A stretch of DNA of 64,000 nt. Source: Poecilobothrus nobilitatus. Lineage: Eukaryota; Arthropoda; Insecta; Diptera; Dolichopodidae. The first letter of the stretch is position 1. The number at the start of each line of letters is the position of its first letter. The notes beneath the pieces were generated by a model. It did no database searches. It saw only the letters and a list, made by a program, of their open reading frames with translations, and was not told the DNA's origin. Below are positions 46,916-56,921 of this stretch, piece after piece. The DNA is taken from the NCBI GenBank assembly GCA_947095535.1, contig OX352772.1:162721162-162785161 (forward strand). Direction: 5' to 3'. The position numbers were made by a program, and so were the translations under genes.

Positions 46916-47626
46916 ATGTTTTGGGCTGGTAACATTTTATATGGTTATAAATATTGTATTTGTGGCCGGAAATGGACTTCAATCAAGATAATGAATTGGA
47001 AAATATTCCATGATTTTTTGGAGATATATCTAACACCAGAAGGGGGGGGAAAGACATGTGTTTCAAAAATTAGAAATGGTGAGTCAATAAATAATAAATT
47101 ATTTTTATCTCCATTGGATTAGCAACATATTAAAATAGAGGTATATGGCGGTGATATTTCCACTATTACAATCAGACAATCATCAATCAAAAATCAAGTA
47201 ACCAACAGTTTGGGGGGCGATTGTCCTTTTTCTGAAGAAGATGATTGGGAGTTGCTTTCAAATGTATTATCAAAAGATAAGAATAAAAGAATTTCAAAAC
47301 ATATTCAATCATTTTCCATGAAAACAAATGAATATGAAGAAAATCAAAACGAAATGAAAAAATCTATGATAAGGAAACGTATTGATGATGGAATTATATT
47401 TATATAATTAATAAAGAATACATACAATGATAAAAATAATAAATCAAAAATTGACGATATGTTAACTAATTTAAGAAAATTACTTGAAAGTTTAAAAGAG
47501 GAGTATTTAGATTATATGGAAGCTTTTTCAGATGGGAGTGATCGTTATTTACCACTTTTTATGTATGTTTTTTCTATTATAAGTCAAGTAAAGTTTGTAC
47601 ATAAAAAGGAAATTTCGAGAAAATAA
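46916..47626 (+). pseudogene. Unrecognised Polinton protein with two in-frame stops
   Basis: The same frame runs MFWAGNILYGYKYCICGRKW through TAG (47120-47122), HIKIEVYGGDISTI, PFSEEDDWELLSNVLSKD, TAA (47405-47407), and DMLTNLRKLLESLKEEYLDY to a stop at 47624-47626, about 236 codons. The first part is aromatic and strand-like; the middle has an acidic patch, and the end looks helical with a membrane-like LFMYVFSIISQV. No family recognised. In-frame stops without frameshifts suggest fairly recent decay. Confidence 0.45.
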
Positions 47627-47678
47627 AAAGTATACGTAATATATTTTAAGTTTCTAACAATCATTATTTCGTATACCT

Positions 47679-48299
47679 TTGATGAAGACAGATCATATTT
47701 TTCATAAAACGATGATATCATATATCATATTTATTTTCGGTTTGTTAACTATACAAACCAATTCAATCCCAATTCCTGATGTCAAGTTAGATAAATCAGC
47801 TTTTGGAAGCACTTATTTTAATATATTACTTCCAAATAATGAAACCGTTAAAATAAATTTATCAGTTCAGCTTTTAAAACATTCAATTTCTCATGAACTA
47901 AACAAAGTGTAATCAATTAGTACAACTATATCCACACCAATAACTACTTTCAAAGCAGATGGTTATTTACTTGGAGATAAAGCTGATTTTGATTCTCAAT
48001 ATGTATCTATAGATTAAGCCATTGAAGCTTTTAGACAAGAACTGATATTAAAAGAACGTAATATAGGTGGAATAATAAATAGTGATTATGTGTTCTACAG
48101 ACATTTTAAATTAGAATATACTGCTGATAAAGAAATTCATGTCCGATGTGCATATGATATTAATTTCAAACAAAAATTTCTCACAATTCAATGCTTCGAA
48201 TACCGCGAAATTTTAGCAGATAGAATATCAGATACTGAAGAGGTAAAATCAGTTCCACTTATGGATACAAATTATATAAATCTGAATACACAGTTTTAG
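47679..48299 (+). pseudogene. Secreted or membrane-targeted Polinton accessory protein, two in-frame stops
   Basis: Frame 47679-48299 (about 206 codons) with stops after HELNKV (near 47910) and YVSID (near 48015). The N-terminus carries a signal-peptide pattern (ISYIIFIFGLLTIQTNS, then a likely cleavage before IPIPDVKLDK). NNET and NLSV are glycosylation sequons. The rest reads as beta-rich (DYVFYRHFKLEYTADKE). A signal peptide is unusual for capsid or replication genes and suggests a protein acting at the host cell surface or in the secretory pathway. No family recognised. Confidence 0.45.
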
Positions 48300-48434
48300 A
48301 TTTATGATCAATAAAACAAAAGTCAACATATCAAATGGAAATTTCATAATTTTTACAAATAAAATAAAATAATATATTATGTAATAAAATAATATATTAG
48401 GAAATTAATAAAAATAAAAAAAATTTTTTTTTTT

Positions 48435-49280
48435 TTATAATACATCATTTTTATTTACCCATGAATTATGATTAGTAGAAAATCCTAACCACTTAACAAA
48501 AATTTTATCATCTTTAGTTTTAAGAATTTTTTCAATCAAGTATACATGTTTTTGATTAGCTTTTAATTTTTAAACTTTCTTGATTTTAAATATTTCAGTT
48601 GTCCAATTGGGTGTATAACCTTTTTCAAAAATATGTTTATATTTGATTATTCGAACTGGATCATCAACTTTAAATTTAGCAAACGGAGATGTTTTTATAT
48701 GATTGTATACAGTTTTGAGTAAATCATTAGCATTATGTTTATTAACATCTGAGGGATTTTTCTTAATTGTTCGATGTTTAGTATTGTTGTATTGTTTGAC
48801 TAGTTCATCAATTATATTAATCCATTTGTAATTTCCGTTAAAACTAAATTCTTTCCACATCTTTTTTTTTACAGTTCTATTAAAACGTTTTACAATAGAT
48901 GCTTTTAATGTGCTATATGTTGAATAATGATTTATATGATATTTATGCATTTATTTTTGAAATATTTTATTAAAAAATGCTTTTCCATCGTCGGTTTGTA
49001 AATTTTGAGGTTGTCTTTTAGAATTTACATAAATATTTTGCATTGCTTCTGTAACGTTCTCTGAAGTTTTTGTTTTTATAGGGATTACCCATGCATACTT
49101 AGAAAAGGTATCAATGACAGTTAATAAAAATTTAAAACCTTTGTTCTCTTTAGCATATAAACCCATTTCTACTAAATCAGCTTGCCAAAGATCATCAAAT
49201 CCTTTTATTATAACTCTACGTCGTTTAAAATTTCTCCGTGCAGGCTTATGAAGCTCTTAAACAACTTCTCTTTCACTCAT
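48435..49280 (-). pseudogene. Polinton retrovirus-type integrase with C-terminal chromodomain
   Basis: The start MSEREVV at 49280 is followed by ELHKPARRNFKRRR, a common Polinton integrase beginning. The core has DDLWQADLVEM (first Asp), NLQTDDGKAFFN (second Asp) and LKASIVKRFNRT, where the catalytic Glu expected before RFNRT is Lys. Then GNYKWINIIDELV, YNNTKHRTI, PNWTTEIFKI and a chromodomain ending (YLIEKILKT...FVKWLGFSTNHNSW). All 282 codons are in one frame, interrupted by stops after MSEREVV, at 48951-48953 and at 48568-48570. It would have inserted viral DNA into the host genome; with the Lys and the stops it cannot now. Confidence 0.9.
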
Positions 49281-49322
49281 TTTTAAATAAAATAAAATAA
49301 AATGTATGTAATTATTATATAA

Positions 49323-49673
49323 CTAATTAGAAAATCTTTGATTGAAAATGATTTCCCGATGATTACTATGTAGAATCTGAGATATAATAATATCACTATT
49401 TTGAATTCTTTGATTAAATATATAGCGATCCAGTGCTATAACTTCCCAATATTTTTGCCGAGCTAACTTATATGCTGTATTCCATTTATATAATATATGT
49501 ACTTGAGGCTTTGACATAAATTTGACTCTCTTTTTTACTTTTATTTCATCATCATAGTCATCTTCCTCATGGCTATCCTCAGATGAAACATCATTTTCCT
49601 TTTCATCACTCTCATCAGGTGAATCTGAAGCATCAAGCCAATCAAATAAATCTACAACTTCATCCTTACTCAT
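49323..49673 (-). CDS. Unrecognised acidic Polinton protein
   Basis: Intact frame of 116 residues. The first half is highly acidic (DWLDASDSPDESDEKENDVS, SHEEDDYDDEI), the second half basic and helical (KVKKRVKFM, AYKLARQKYWEVI). AACTAATT lies 9 bp before the ATG (49683-49690). It follows the 49813 gene and precedes integrase on the same strand. No family recognised. Confidence 0.5.
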   Translation of the reverse strand: MSKDEVVDLFDWLDASDSPDESDEKENDVSSEDSHEEDDYDDEIKVKKRVKFMSKPQVHILYKWNTAYKLARQKYWEVIALDRYIFNQRIQNSDIIISQILHSNHREIIFNQRFSN

Positions 49674-49812
49674 CTTGAAAATAACTAATTAAAATTCACT
49701 CATTAATAAATAGAATAGATAAATAGAATAAATAAAACAAACAATAAATGTTCAAATTGTAAAATTTATATTATTTAATTTATATAATAGTTTACAAGTA
49801 TTTTTACTTTTA

Positions 49813-50106
49813 TTATAACCTATTATCTATTCTTTTATATAATTCCATTAGTTTGCTGCAGTGTAACATACATTGTTCTGCTGAATGGCATAGGCAAGTA
49901 TCTGGAAAATTTTCAATATTATCTGATGTATAGGGGCATATATCCCAATGATATCCATACTCCTTCGTTTCAATTTGTAGAGAATTTTTAAATAATTTTA
50001 AGAATTTGAAATGATCTTTTAACTGTTCATAATGTTCCTCCAATAAAATATCTTCATATTTATTTAAAAAAATATTTAAAGAATATCCAATTTGATGTAT
50101 ATCCAT
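49813..50106 (-). CDS. Unrecognised Cys-containing Polinton protein
   Basis: Intact frame of 97 residues, MDIHQIGYSLNIFLNKYEDI to LYKRIDNRL. Helical with a cluster of Cys/His (DICPYTS, DTCLCHSAEQCMLHCSK) that could bind a metal ion. AACTAATC lies 16 bp before the ATG (50123-50130). Function unknown. Confidence 0.5.
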   Translation of the reverse strand: MDIHQIGYSLNIFLNKYEDILLEEHYEQLKDHFKFLKLFKNSLQIETKEYGYHWDICPYTSDNIENFPDTCLCHSAEQCMLHCSKLMELYKRIDNRL

Positions 50107-50135
50107 TTTGAAAACTCAATGAAAACTAATCCCAA

Positions 50136-50622
50136 TTACTTTTTAAGTATTAAATTATTAATTATATCTAATGCCGACTGAGCTTTGGCTTCAGCTTTTT
50201 CTAATTTTTCATTAATAAATCTAATTGGTTTTTTAATTTTAAATTCAATAAAATCATTCATTTCTGAAAATTTTTCATTTAACAATGTAGAAAATTGGTG
50301 ATGAACTATATCTAAACTATCTTGTACTTGTTCTTCTAATATTTTTTAAATTTTCTTCTGTTAATTTAAATTCGCTAGTCAAATTAATAAACATTTCTGC
50401 TATATAGTTTTTTATTAGTTCTTTGTGAAAGATAATTTGGTTATTCACAAATGTTTGTGTTGCTGCATCATTTCTGTTAACTGGATCTTGAACATTTGAT
50501 AAAATTTTGTTATCTAAATCATAATTTCCTTCAGAAGTTAGTTTGAAACCTATACCTGGAGGACCTTGAGTATGCAGTTTTCTAGAAGAATCTGTACTAC
50601 GTTCAAACTTATCAAGTGGCAT
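50136..50622 (-). pseudogene. Fibre-like Polinton protein, frameshifted
   Basis: Start MPLDKFERSTDSSRKLHTQG at 50622, then GIGFKLTSEGNYDLDNKILSN and VQDPVNRNDAATQTFVNN. This pattern (N-V-x-D-P...D-A-A/V-T-x-x-Y/F-V) is shared with phage tail-fibre repeats and with a Polinton-associated insect ORF I recall. A frameshift near 50330 leads to a coiled-coil tail (EQVQDSLDIVHHQFSTLLN, FINEKLEKAEAKAQSALDII). A trimeric fibre or attachment role is inference. Confidence 0.5.
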
Positions 50623-50653
50623 TTTGATTTTTACTGATTGCTAATGTAAAATA

Positions 50654-51647
50654 CTATTGAATTATATTTGCTTCTCTCAATTCTTCAATTATAGATATAA
50701 TTTCATTATGATGATTATTGTTACCAGCTGATTGTGATGCAATTAGAAGTCTTAATCTATCAACTAACTCATTAGGATCATCCCAATAAACATAATGATT
50801 TGATTGATTTGTATAATTTAATTGGGTTTCTGGTGTTAAAGATTTATGAAAAAACTGAGTACATTTTTTTTTTCGTATAACCTGATCCAGTTTTTTTATG
50901 CCTAGTGTTATAATCATGTTCATATAATTTTCTTAATATATTCTTGAATTTAAAACCTTTGTTTCCTTTTATTTGTTCTAAAGGATTATAATTTCTTCTA
51001 TGTGCATTCGTTTTATTAAGAATTTTATGATATGTACTTAAATCACTTTCGTTATATTTTATAGGTTTTTTTTTAATATTAATTCATATAGACCATTAGT
51101 ACCTTCAAAAACTTCCTTATCAATCAAAATATTTTTATCTATTTTGATCTATTTCAAAATTCGCATTGCCAAGTTTTCGCACATTTAATGATTCATCAAA
51201 ATAAGGTTCATATGTCTTATCGAGTTCTAACTTGTTTAGAAACAAAAATTGTGAAATTGATGGTGATTCATCATTATCAAATTTTATAGTATTTGGTGTT
51301 GAAGTTTTAAATTCATTGTAAGTATTACTTCTGTTGCTAGGTGTTTTAACTTCCGGCCTAAATGAACTCATTAAATTAGAATTTTTATCATTATCATCAC
51401 CCCATTCAATTTCCGGTTTGATATCTGAAATTCGTTGTTGTTTAACAATATTTGTTAATTCTTTTAATGGCTTTGTAATTGGAGTAAATTTTTCTTCCCG
51501 ATTATGGTCTTCTGAAAGCTTCTTAATTTTTAAAGATTGAAATTTTCTTTTTAAGTTTTTACGAGTTTTAATTAAATCTTTCAATTGGAATTTTGTTTTT
51601 AAACTTTTGCGAGTTTTAGTTAAATCTTTCATAAGTGGTTCATCCAT
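50654..51647 (-). pseudogene. Conserved Polinton protein of unknown function, frameshifted
   Basis: The N-terminal part (51647-51135) is basic, with a repeated TRKSLKTKFQLKDLIKTRK motif, KPLKELTNIVKQQR, and PSISQFLFLNKLE. After 51135 coding continues across frames: YELI-like region lost, KKPIKYNESDLSTYHKIL, NKTNAHRRNYNPLEQIKGN, GFKFKNIL, then KKCTQFFHKSL and YVYWDDPNELVDRLRLLIAS and NEIISIIEELREANII to 50654. The NAHRRNYNP and WDDPNELVDRLRLL blocks are highly conserved beside insect Polintons of this lineage. AACTAATC lies 15 bp before the ATG (51662-51669). Confidence 0.6.
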
Positions 51648-51659
51648 TTTTTTTAAATG

Positions 51660-52071
51660 GAAACTAATCTGTTAAGTTATTAACTACAAATTAACGAGCG
51701 AACTGTTCTATTGATAACTGCTAACTAGTAACCGCTAAGTGCTTACTGCTAACTGGTAACAGCTAGCAGCTAGCAGATAGTAGTTAACAATTCTATCTGC
51801 TAAATGACCCGTTCAGTTAGTAATGAACTGCTAACCAATTTCTTCTTAACTAAAATTTAGCAATTTTTTTATTTTTTTTCTTTAAATTTTGAACAAAATT
51901 TTTAACTATAACTCAGTTATCTACTTTTACAAATTTCATTTCTTTAACTTGTTTTCTTTTAAATGATTATGATGAATTTTAAAAGGTGATTAGTGTTTGA
52001 TTGACTTTCTTAAACTAAACTGCAAATTATGCTTTTTCGCAATAAATATTTAAACAGTAATAAAAAAAACT
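51660..52071. promoter_or_regulatory. Divergent intergenic region with a CTAACTGGTAAC-type repeat cluster
   Basis: Between the minus-strand block and the plus-strand PLA2 gene. From 51690 to 51850 there are about nine short variants of (A)ACTGCTAACT(A/G)GTAAC, several in inverted orientation, plus AGCTAGCAGCTAGCAG. The rest is T-rich and empty. It could be a shared promoter or protein-binding array. Confidence 0.4.
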
Positions 52072-53090
52072 GTTAAAGGAAGAGGAGTTATTAATTCATT
52101 AATTAATAAATTACCAATTGAAGCACATTTACCTTTCTATAATTATTGCGGACCAGGAACAAAATTAGCAAAAAGATTAGCTCGTGGTGATACAGGGATT
52201 AATGGTTTAGATGAAGCTTGTCTAGAGCTTGATATAACATATTCCAAAAGTACTGATCAAAATCAGCGTCATATAGCTGACAATATACTAGCAGAAAACA
52301 AAGAGTTAAAGCTTAAGGCTCAAGTTTTAGTGAAAGATTAAATTCGTATCTAGTTACAAATGCAATGAAAGCTAAAGTTAAACTCGGTATGGGTTTAAAA
52401 AAGAAAACAAAAAAAATTGAAAGAAAAAAACCTATGAAAAATGTTATAAAAGATGTTAAATTAGCTATTAACACTGCAAAGAAACCAATGAAAGATAAAA
52501 ATATTATAAAAATAGCTTTACATGCAGGTATAGCAAAAGCTGTAAATGATGCAAAAAGTGCTCGTAAACAATTGTATGAGAGTGAGCGTCATAATAAAAC
52601 GATGGAAGCAATAGCATTAAAAGGAGGAAAAGGATTACATTTAAAACTGCACAAAATAGGTTTAGGTCTATTTTTGAATCCAAAAAACCATTAAACGAGC
52701 TACCCAAAAGAGCACTCAACAATTATTATGAGATAGAAGAATTTGGAAGAAAATATTTAAAATATTTCCGCGGAGTTTTTATGAGAGATAAATTCCCGGC
52801 ACATAAATCTCAAAAATATGAAACTGGTATAATAAATTTGGATAATTGTATTGGAAATGGAACACATTGGGTAGCTTATTACAAGAAACCGCAAATTGTA
52901 CAATATTTTGACAGTTTTGGAAATTTAACACTTCCATTAGAAGTACCTAATTCAATATTTAAAAGATAATCTTGTGTATAATTACAAAAAATATCAAAAC
53001 TTTAATTCATATAATTGCGGTCATCTATGTTTAGAATTTTTATTTCATATTATTAACAAAAAAAAAATATTATCAATAAATAAAACATAA
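52072..53090 (+). pseudogene. Parvovirus-type PLA2 domain fused to adenain-like protease, broken
   Basis: PLA2 part: GRGVINSLINKLPIEAHLP, YNYCGPGTKLAKRLARGD (Ca-binding loop), GLDEACLELDITYSK, where the catalytic His of HDxxY is Leu. Stop at 52339-52341 with a frameshift, then SYLVTNAMKAKVKLGMG, a basic stretch (52365-52520), GIAKAVNDAKSARKQL, RHNKTMEAIAL and GLGLFLNP. A second shift near 52690 leads directly into a family C5 protease: KYFRGVFMRDK, GIINLDN, GNGTHWVAYY (His), QYFDSFG (acidic residue), shift near 52965, then NYNCGHLCLEFL-type SYNCGHLCLEF (Cys), ending at 53090. No start codon survives. Combined PLA2-protease proteins of this kind are known from insect adintovirus-like loci. Confidence 0.78.
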
Positions 53091-53320
53091 AAAAAAAAAA
53101 AATGACTTTATTATTAGTCTAAATTAATTAAAAAACTAACCTACATTAATAATTTTGTTCAAGTTCAAGGTTATTTCTTTGCAAAAAAACAAACAAAAAC
53201 AAAAAGTAGTGATAAAGAATAATTCGAATTTATTCCAAAAGAAATTTAAAGAAAAATTGAATTGAATTGAAACATATATATATGCATATACATTATTGTG
53301 ATGAATTAACCTTGAAAATC

Positions 53321-53330
53321 TATAAAAGCA
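53321..53330 (+). promoter_or_regulatory. TATA box for the gene at 53371
   Basis: TATAAAAGCA, 40 bp before the ATG. Confidence 0.45.
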
Positions 53331-53370
53331 GAATGCATTTCTGAAATACCTTATTATTTCAATTAAAGAT

Positions 53371-54054
53371 ATGTCAATAACATTAACTTTAAACGGAAAC
53401 TCTTCTATATTGACAGCTAATTATTTTCCTCCTATAGACCTAAAGAGGAAAGAATATACGTGCGGTTTAGCAGATTTTCAAACATATAATTCAATACCGA
53501 ATATAAACAAGGAGAATAATAGATTTATTATTGATGATAAACCTATTATAATTCCAACAGGTTCATATGAAATTGAAGATATTGAAACATTTTTCAGAAG
53601 AACGTTAAATATAACTAAAACAGATAAGGACAAATTAATTTTAAAAGCAAATAATAATACATTAAAGTGTGAAATTTTTGCTGATAAAGAAATTGATTTT
53701 GCAAGAGAAGATACTATTGGAGGATTATTAGGCTTCAGCAAAAAGAAATTATCAGCTAACAAATGGCATACTTCAGATCTTTTTGTTGATATTAACAAAG
53801 TAAATATAGTAAGAATAGAATGTAATATTATCTCCGGGACGTATATAAATGAAGAGGAAGCATGCATTTTACATGAATTTTCTATAAGTGTCAGTCCTGG
53901 CTATAAAAAAATTGAAGTTCCTAAAAGTGTAATTTATCTACCAGTAACTGTTGATCATATAACATCTCTCACTATTAAAATACTTGATCAGAACGGAAAT
54001 TTAATTAATTTTCGAGGAGAAACAATAACAATTAGATTGCATTTAAAAGTTTAA
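53371..54054 (+). CDS. Polinton virion protein, penton-like candidate
   Basis: Intact frame of 227 residues starting MSITLTLNGNSSILTANYFP. Conserved blocks are PPIDL, YTCGLADFQTYNSIPNI, IIIPTGSYEIEDIETFF, DTIGGLLGF, INKVNIVRIECNIISG, SVSPGYK, YLPVTVDHITSLTIKILDQN and FRGETITIRLH. I recall this family next to the capsid gene in insect Polinton-like loci. Its size, beta-strand pattern and position before the capsid gene fit a penton or minor capsid protein, but that assignment is inference. It is among the few unbroken genes on the right-hand side. Confidence 0.65.
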   Translation: MSITLTLNGNSSILTANYFPPIDLKRKEYTCGLADFQTYNSIPNINKENNRFIIDDKPIIIPTGSYEIEDIETFFRRTLNITKTDKDKLILKANNNTLKCEIFADKEIDFAREDTIGGLLGFSKKKLSANKWHTSDLFVDINKVNIVRIECNIISGTYINEEEACILHEFSISVSPGYKKIEVPKSVIYLPVTVDHITSLTIKILDQNGNLINFRGETITIRLHLKV

Positions 54055-54289
54055 AATGCTAGTGTTTAATCAAAATCAAGATTCTTATATATATTCTTAG
54101 TGTCGATCTTCACATTTCAATGTATTAAAGTCAGCAGAAGGTGAAGGAAGGCAACACTACAAATCAAAAATAAAAATTACTGTCGAAAATCAGCAATATC
54201 TAAAATTACTTGGATACCAATTAAAATGAACCTAATGAATCTTTTTGGTGAACCTGTTTTTGATGAAACTATAATTAGTTTATAGTACA

Positions 54290-55438
54290 CTGGCATACAT
54301 ATTATCCATTCAACATAACCAATACGAACACCAATAGTAATATAAGAATAGTAATACAAAATCAGAATTTAAATATATTACCTTCAACAAGTCTTATTTA
54401 TATAGAAGGATATCTATCAAATCACGATAGAACGACTCTTAAAAATACTAAACTAGTTAATAATGCCGCACCATTTCTATTTGAGAGAATTGCCTATACA
54501 TTTAATGGTAAGGAAATTGATCATAATAATAAGGTTGGTATAACTTCTACGCTAAAAAATTATATTTCACTTAATGAAAACGAAAGCAGTGCTTTATTCA
54601 ATGCGAGTTGGTTCCCAAAAACACCAATTCAGTTGGAAGAGCATTATTTCAGTTTTTACGTTCCTTTAAAGATATTATTAGGATTTGCAGAATATTATAA
54701 AAACTATATTCCTAATGCACAACATGAATTAATATTAACACGCGCTGGAAGCAACAACAATTCATTAATATGTTCAAATGCTACTGAGAAGCCGGATATT
54801 ACTATTACAAAACTAGGCTGGAGAGTTCAACATGTTAATTTGATGGATGCACCAAAAGACGTATTATATAAAAGTATTGATAATGGTTCTGTTATGAAAA
54901 TGGGTTTTAGAAGTTGGGGCTTAAATGAGAATCCTTCATTACCGCCAGCAAATCACTTCATTTGGAATTTTAAATCATCTTCACAATTAGAAAAACCTCG
55001 ATTTATTATTTTCGCTCTACAAACTGATCAACAAAATATGAAGAAAATCTTTCAAAAGGCCCTTCAAAATTTAATCATTGTGATGTTTCTAATTTAAAAG
55101 TATATTTAAATTCTCAAGTATATCCATATGAAGATATGAATTTAAAGTTTTCAAAAAATCGTTATGATTTAGCATATGAAGCATACTCGAATTTTCGAAG
55201 TGCTTACTACAATCATAAAACATCAGAACCTTCAGTTTCATGGGAGAATTGTAAAAATTTATCTCCAATTTTTATAATTGACACTCGTTACCAAAATGAA
55301 GATCCTAAAATGGGTGCAGTTGATATAAAAATTGAACTGAAAACTATGAAAAGAATTCCAGAAAAAACTACCGCTTTCTGTCTCATTATTCATGATCGCT
55401 TAGTGGAGTTTAAACCGTTAACAGGTGAAATTTTTTAG
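54290..55438 (+). pseudogene. Major capsid protein of the second Polinton type, copy 1
   Basis: Recognisable from about 54290 (IRIVIQNQNLNILPSTSLIY) on: FLFERIAYTFNGKEIDHNNK, VGITSTLKNYISL, YFSFYVPLKILLGFAE, HELILTRAGSNN, FRSWGLNE, SSQLEKPRFIIFALQTDQ. A frameshift near 55035 leads to FNHCDVSNLKVYLNSQVYPY, RYDLAYEAYSNFRSAYYN and FCLIIHDRLVEFKPLTGEIF. The ~80-residue start is degraded (54061-54289 has stops). This is a different capsid family from the one at 10771-11900. It is the only hexon-sized gene on this side, so I take it as the major capsid protein. Confidence 0.72.
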
Positions 55439-55618
55439 AATATTTAAATTTCTAAAAAAAAAAAAAAAACAAACGAAACATTAAAAAACCTAAAATCTTG
55501 CTGTATTTTTGAAACTCCTCATTTATTGTTGGGATATTTTTTATGATTGCACTACACTGTATAAGTTTTAATTTACAACTTTATAAATATATTAAATTTA
55601 ATCTTTTAAAACATAAAA

Positions 55619-56066
55619 ATGGAATATGTAATTATTGATATTCAAGGTTTTCGAGATAATCAAAATAAGTTTATTATAAAAGAAATTGCGTGCTTATCAT
55701 CAAACTGTGAAATTTAACATTTTATTATAAATGCTCCTTATGGATATCATAATAATACAAAAATAACAAATAAATGGTTAACATAAAATTATCATGGATT
55801 TGCTTGGAATGATGGATCATCTCATTTTTGTAATGTAATTAATTTTTTAAAAAGATATATAGATTATCAAACTATAATAGAGTTTGAAAAACAAAAAATT
55901 ATTCAAAGTTTTTTCAAGCGAAATAACGTTATACACTTAGATGAACAAGAATCAACTTTTTGAAAACATTAAAAAACTTTATGAAAATCAATACAAAAAA
56001 TGTCAATTCAATCATATGGGATATTATGCTCTTCAAAATGTTTATTTAATAAAAAAGCTGATATAA
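55619..56066 (+). pseudogene. DEDD-exonuclease-like protein, copy 1
   Basis: Reads MEYVIIDIQGFRDNQNKFII, KEIACLSSNCEI, stop TAA near 55715, HFIINAPYGYHNN, second stop in WLT(TAA), NYHGFAWNDGSSHF, INFLKRYIDYQTIIEF, HLDEQES, then a frameshift to LFENIKKLYENQYKKCQFNH and GYYALQNVYLIKKLI. It has the same domain order as the protein at 3415-3963. The D-x-E of active DEDD exonucleases reads D-x-Q, and the final H...A lacks its acidic partner. Position after the capsid gene parallels p109 after capsid in the other Polintons. Confidence 0.6.
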
Positions 56067-56459
56067 GCAATTTAATCATATATAAACTCTTTCAAATATT
56101 GAAGTTAGTATTAATCAAAAACTTAAAATCAAATAGTAAACATCAATATACATACATATTTGAAATAAAAATAATGGAAAACAAAGAGCAGAAAAAAAAT
56201 AATAATTTTCAAGAATATAAAAGTCCATTAAAATCAACAATCATGCACAATCACTATCATGCACCTTATCGTGCCTGAAATCAGCATCATCAGCAAGTAT
56301 GTACAATATAGGGAAAAAAGAAAAGGATCGAAAAGACAATCGTTGTCCATTGTCATAGTTTTAATTATCAAATCTGTAAAATAATTTTCTGAAATTAATA
56401 AAAAAAAATAAGTGAAAGAAAAAACATAAAATAGGTTTTTAAAATTAAACAAAAATTTA

Positions 56460-56746
56460 TTAAATTTCTTCCATTACAAATTTCAGTTTGACTGAATTGT
56501 TTTCTTTTGATAAAATAATGAATTTATACAAAATTTTATTATTTTTAATTTTTTTATTAACTTTTTTTATTATATTTGCTGTAAATTTTTCAGCATAATT
56601 TAAAGGTAAATATGTATAAGAATCTTTCATCGTTATACATATACTCTTTAAAATTTCTCCATCAGGCTTCACAAATTTGGAGTCCTTTTTGCTCGTTCTT
56701 TCCTTTCGTCTTCTGATGAGATGGTGGTACCAGATGATCTCCTCAT
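56460..56746 (-). pseudogene. Small unrecognised minus-strand ORF, copy 1
   Basis: The start MRRSSGTTISSEDERKERAK at 56746 breaks by a one-base shift near KRTPN/KFVKPDGEIL and continues SICITMKDSYTYLPLNYAEK, then KVNKKIKNNKILYKFI and KLKFVMEEI. Basic, about 95 residues, family unknown. It ends convergently with the DEDD-like gene; 56070-56455 contains nothing else convincing. Confidence 0.35.
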
Positions 56747-56921
56747 TTTATTTTGTATAAATATTAATTATTTATTTAAGAAAAACTTAAAGTTGTTTTG
56801 AGATGTTTATTGTTTAATTTTTTATTTTAAACAACTTGTAAAATATATTTAAGCTTCTGTTTTTATACGATTTTAACGGAAACTTAATATAAATTATTTT
56901 CTATTCTTAATAAAAAGATTA

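Noticed and set aside
56000..56278. Plus-strand 92-codon frame after the DEDD-like gene (and its copy at 58566)
   Set aside because: The homologous reading ends in another frame at 56066; this frame is a shifted continuation with no support.
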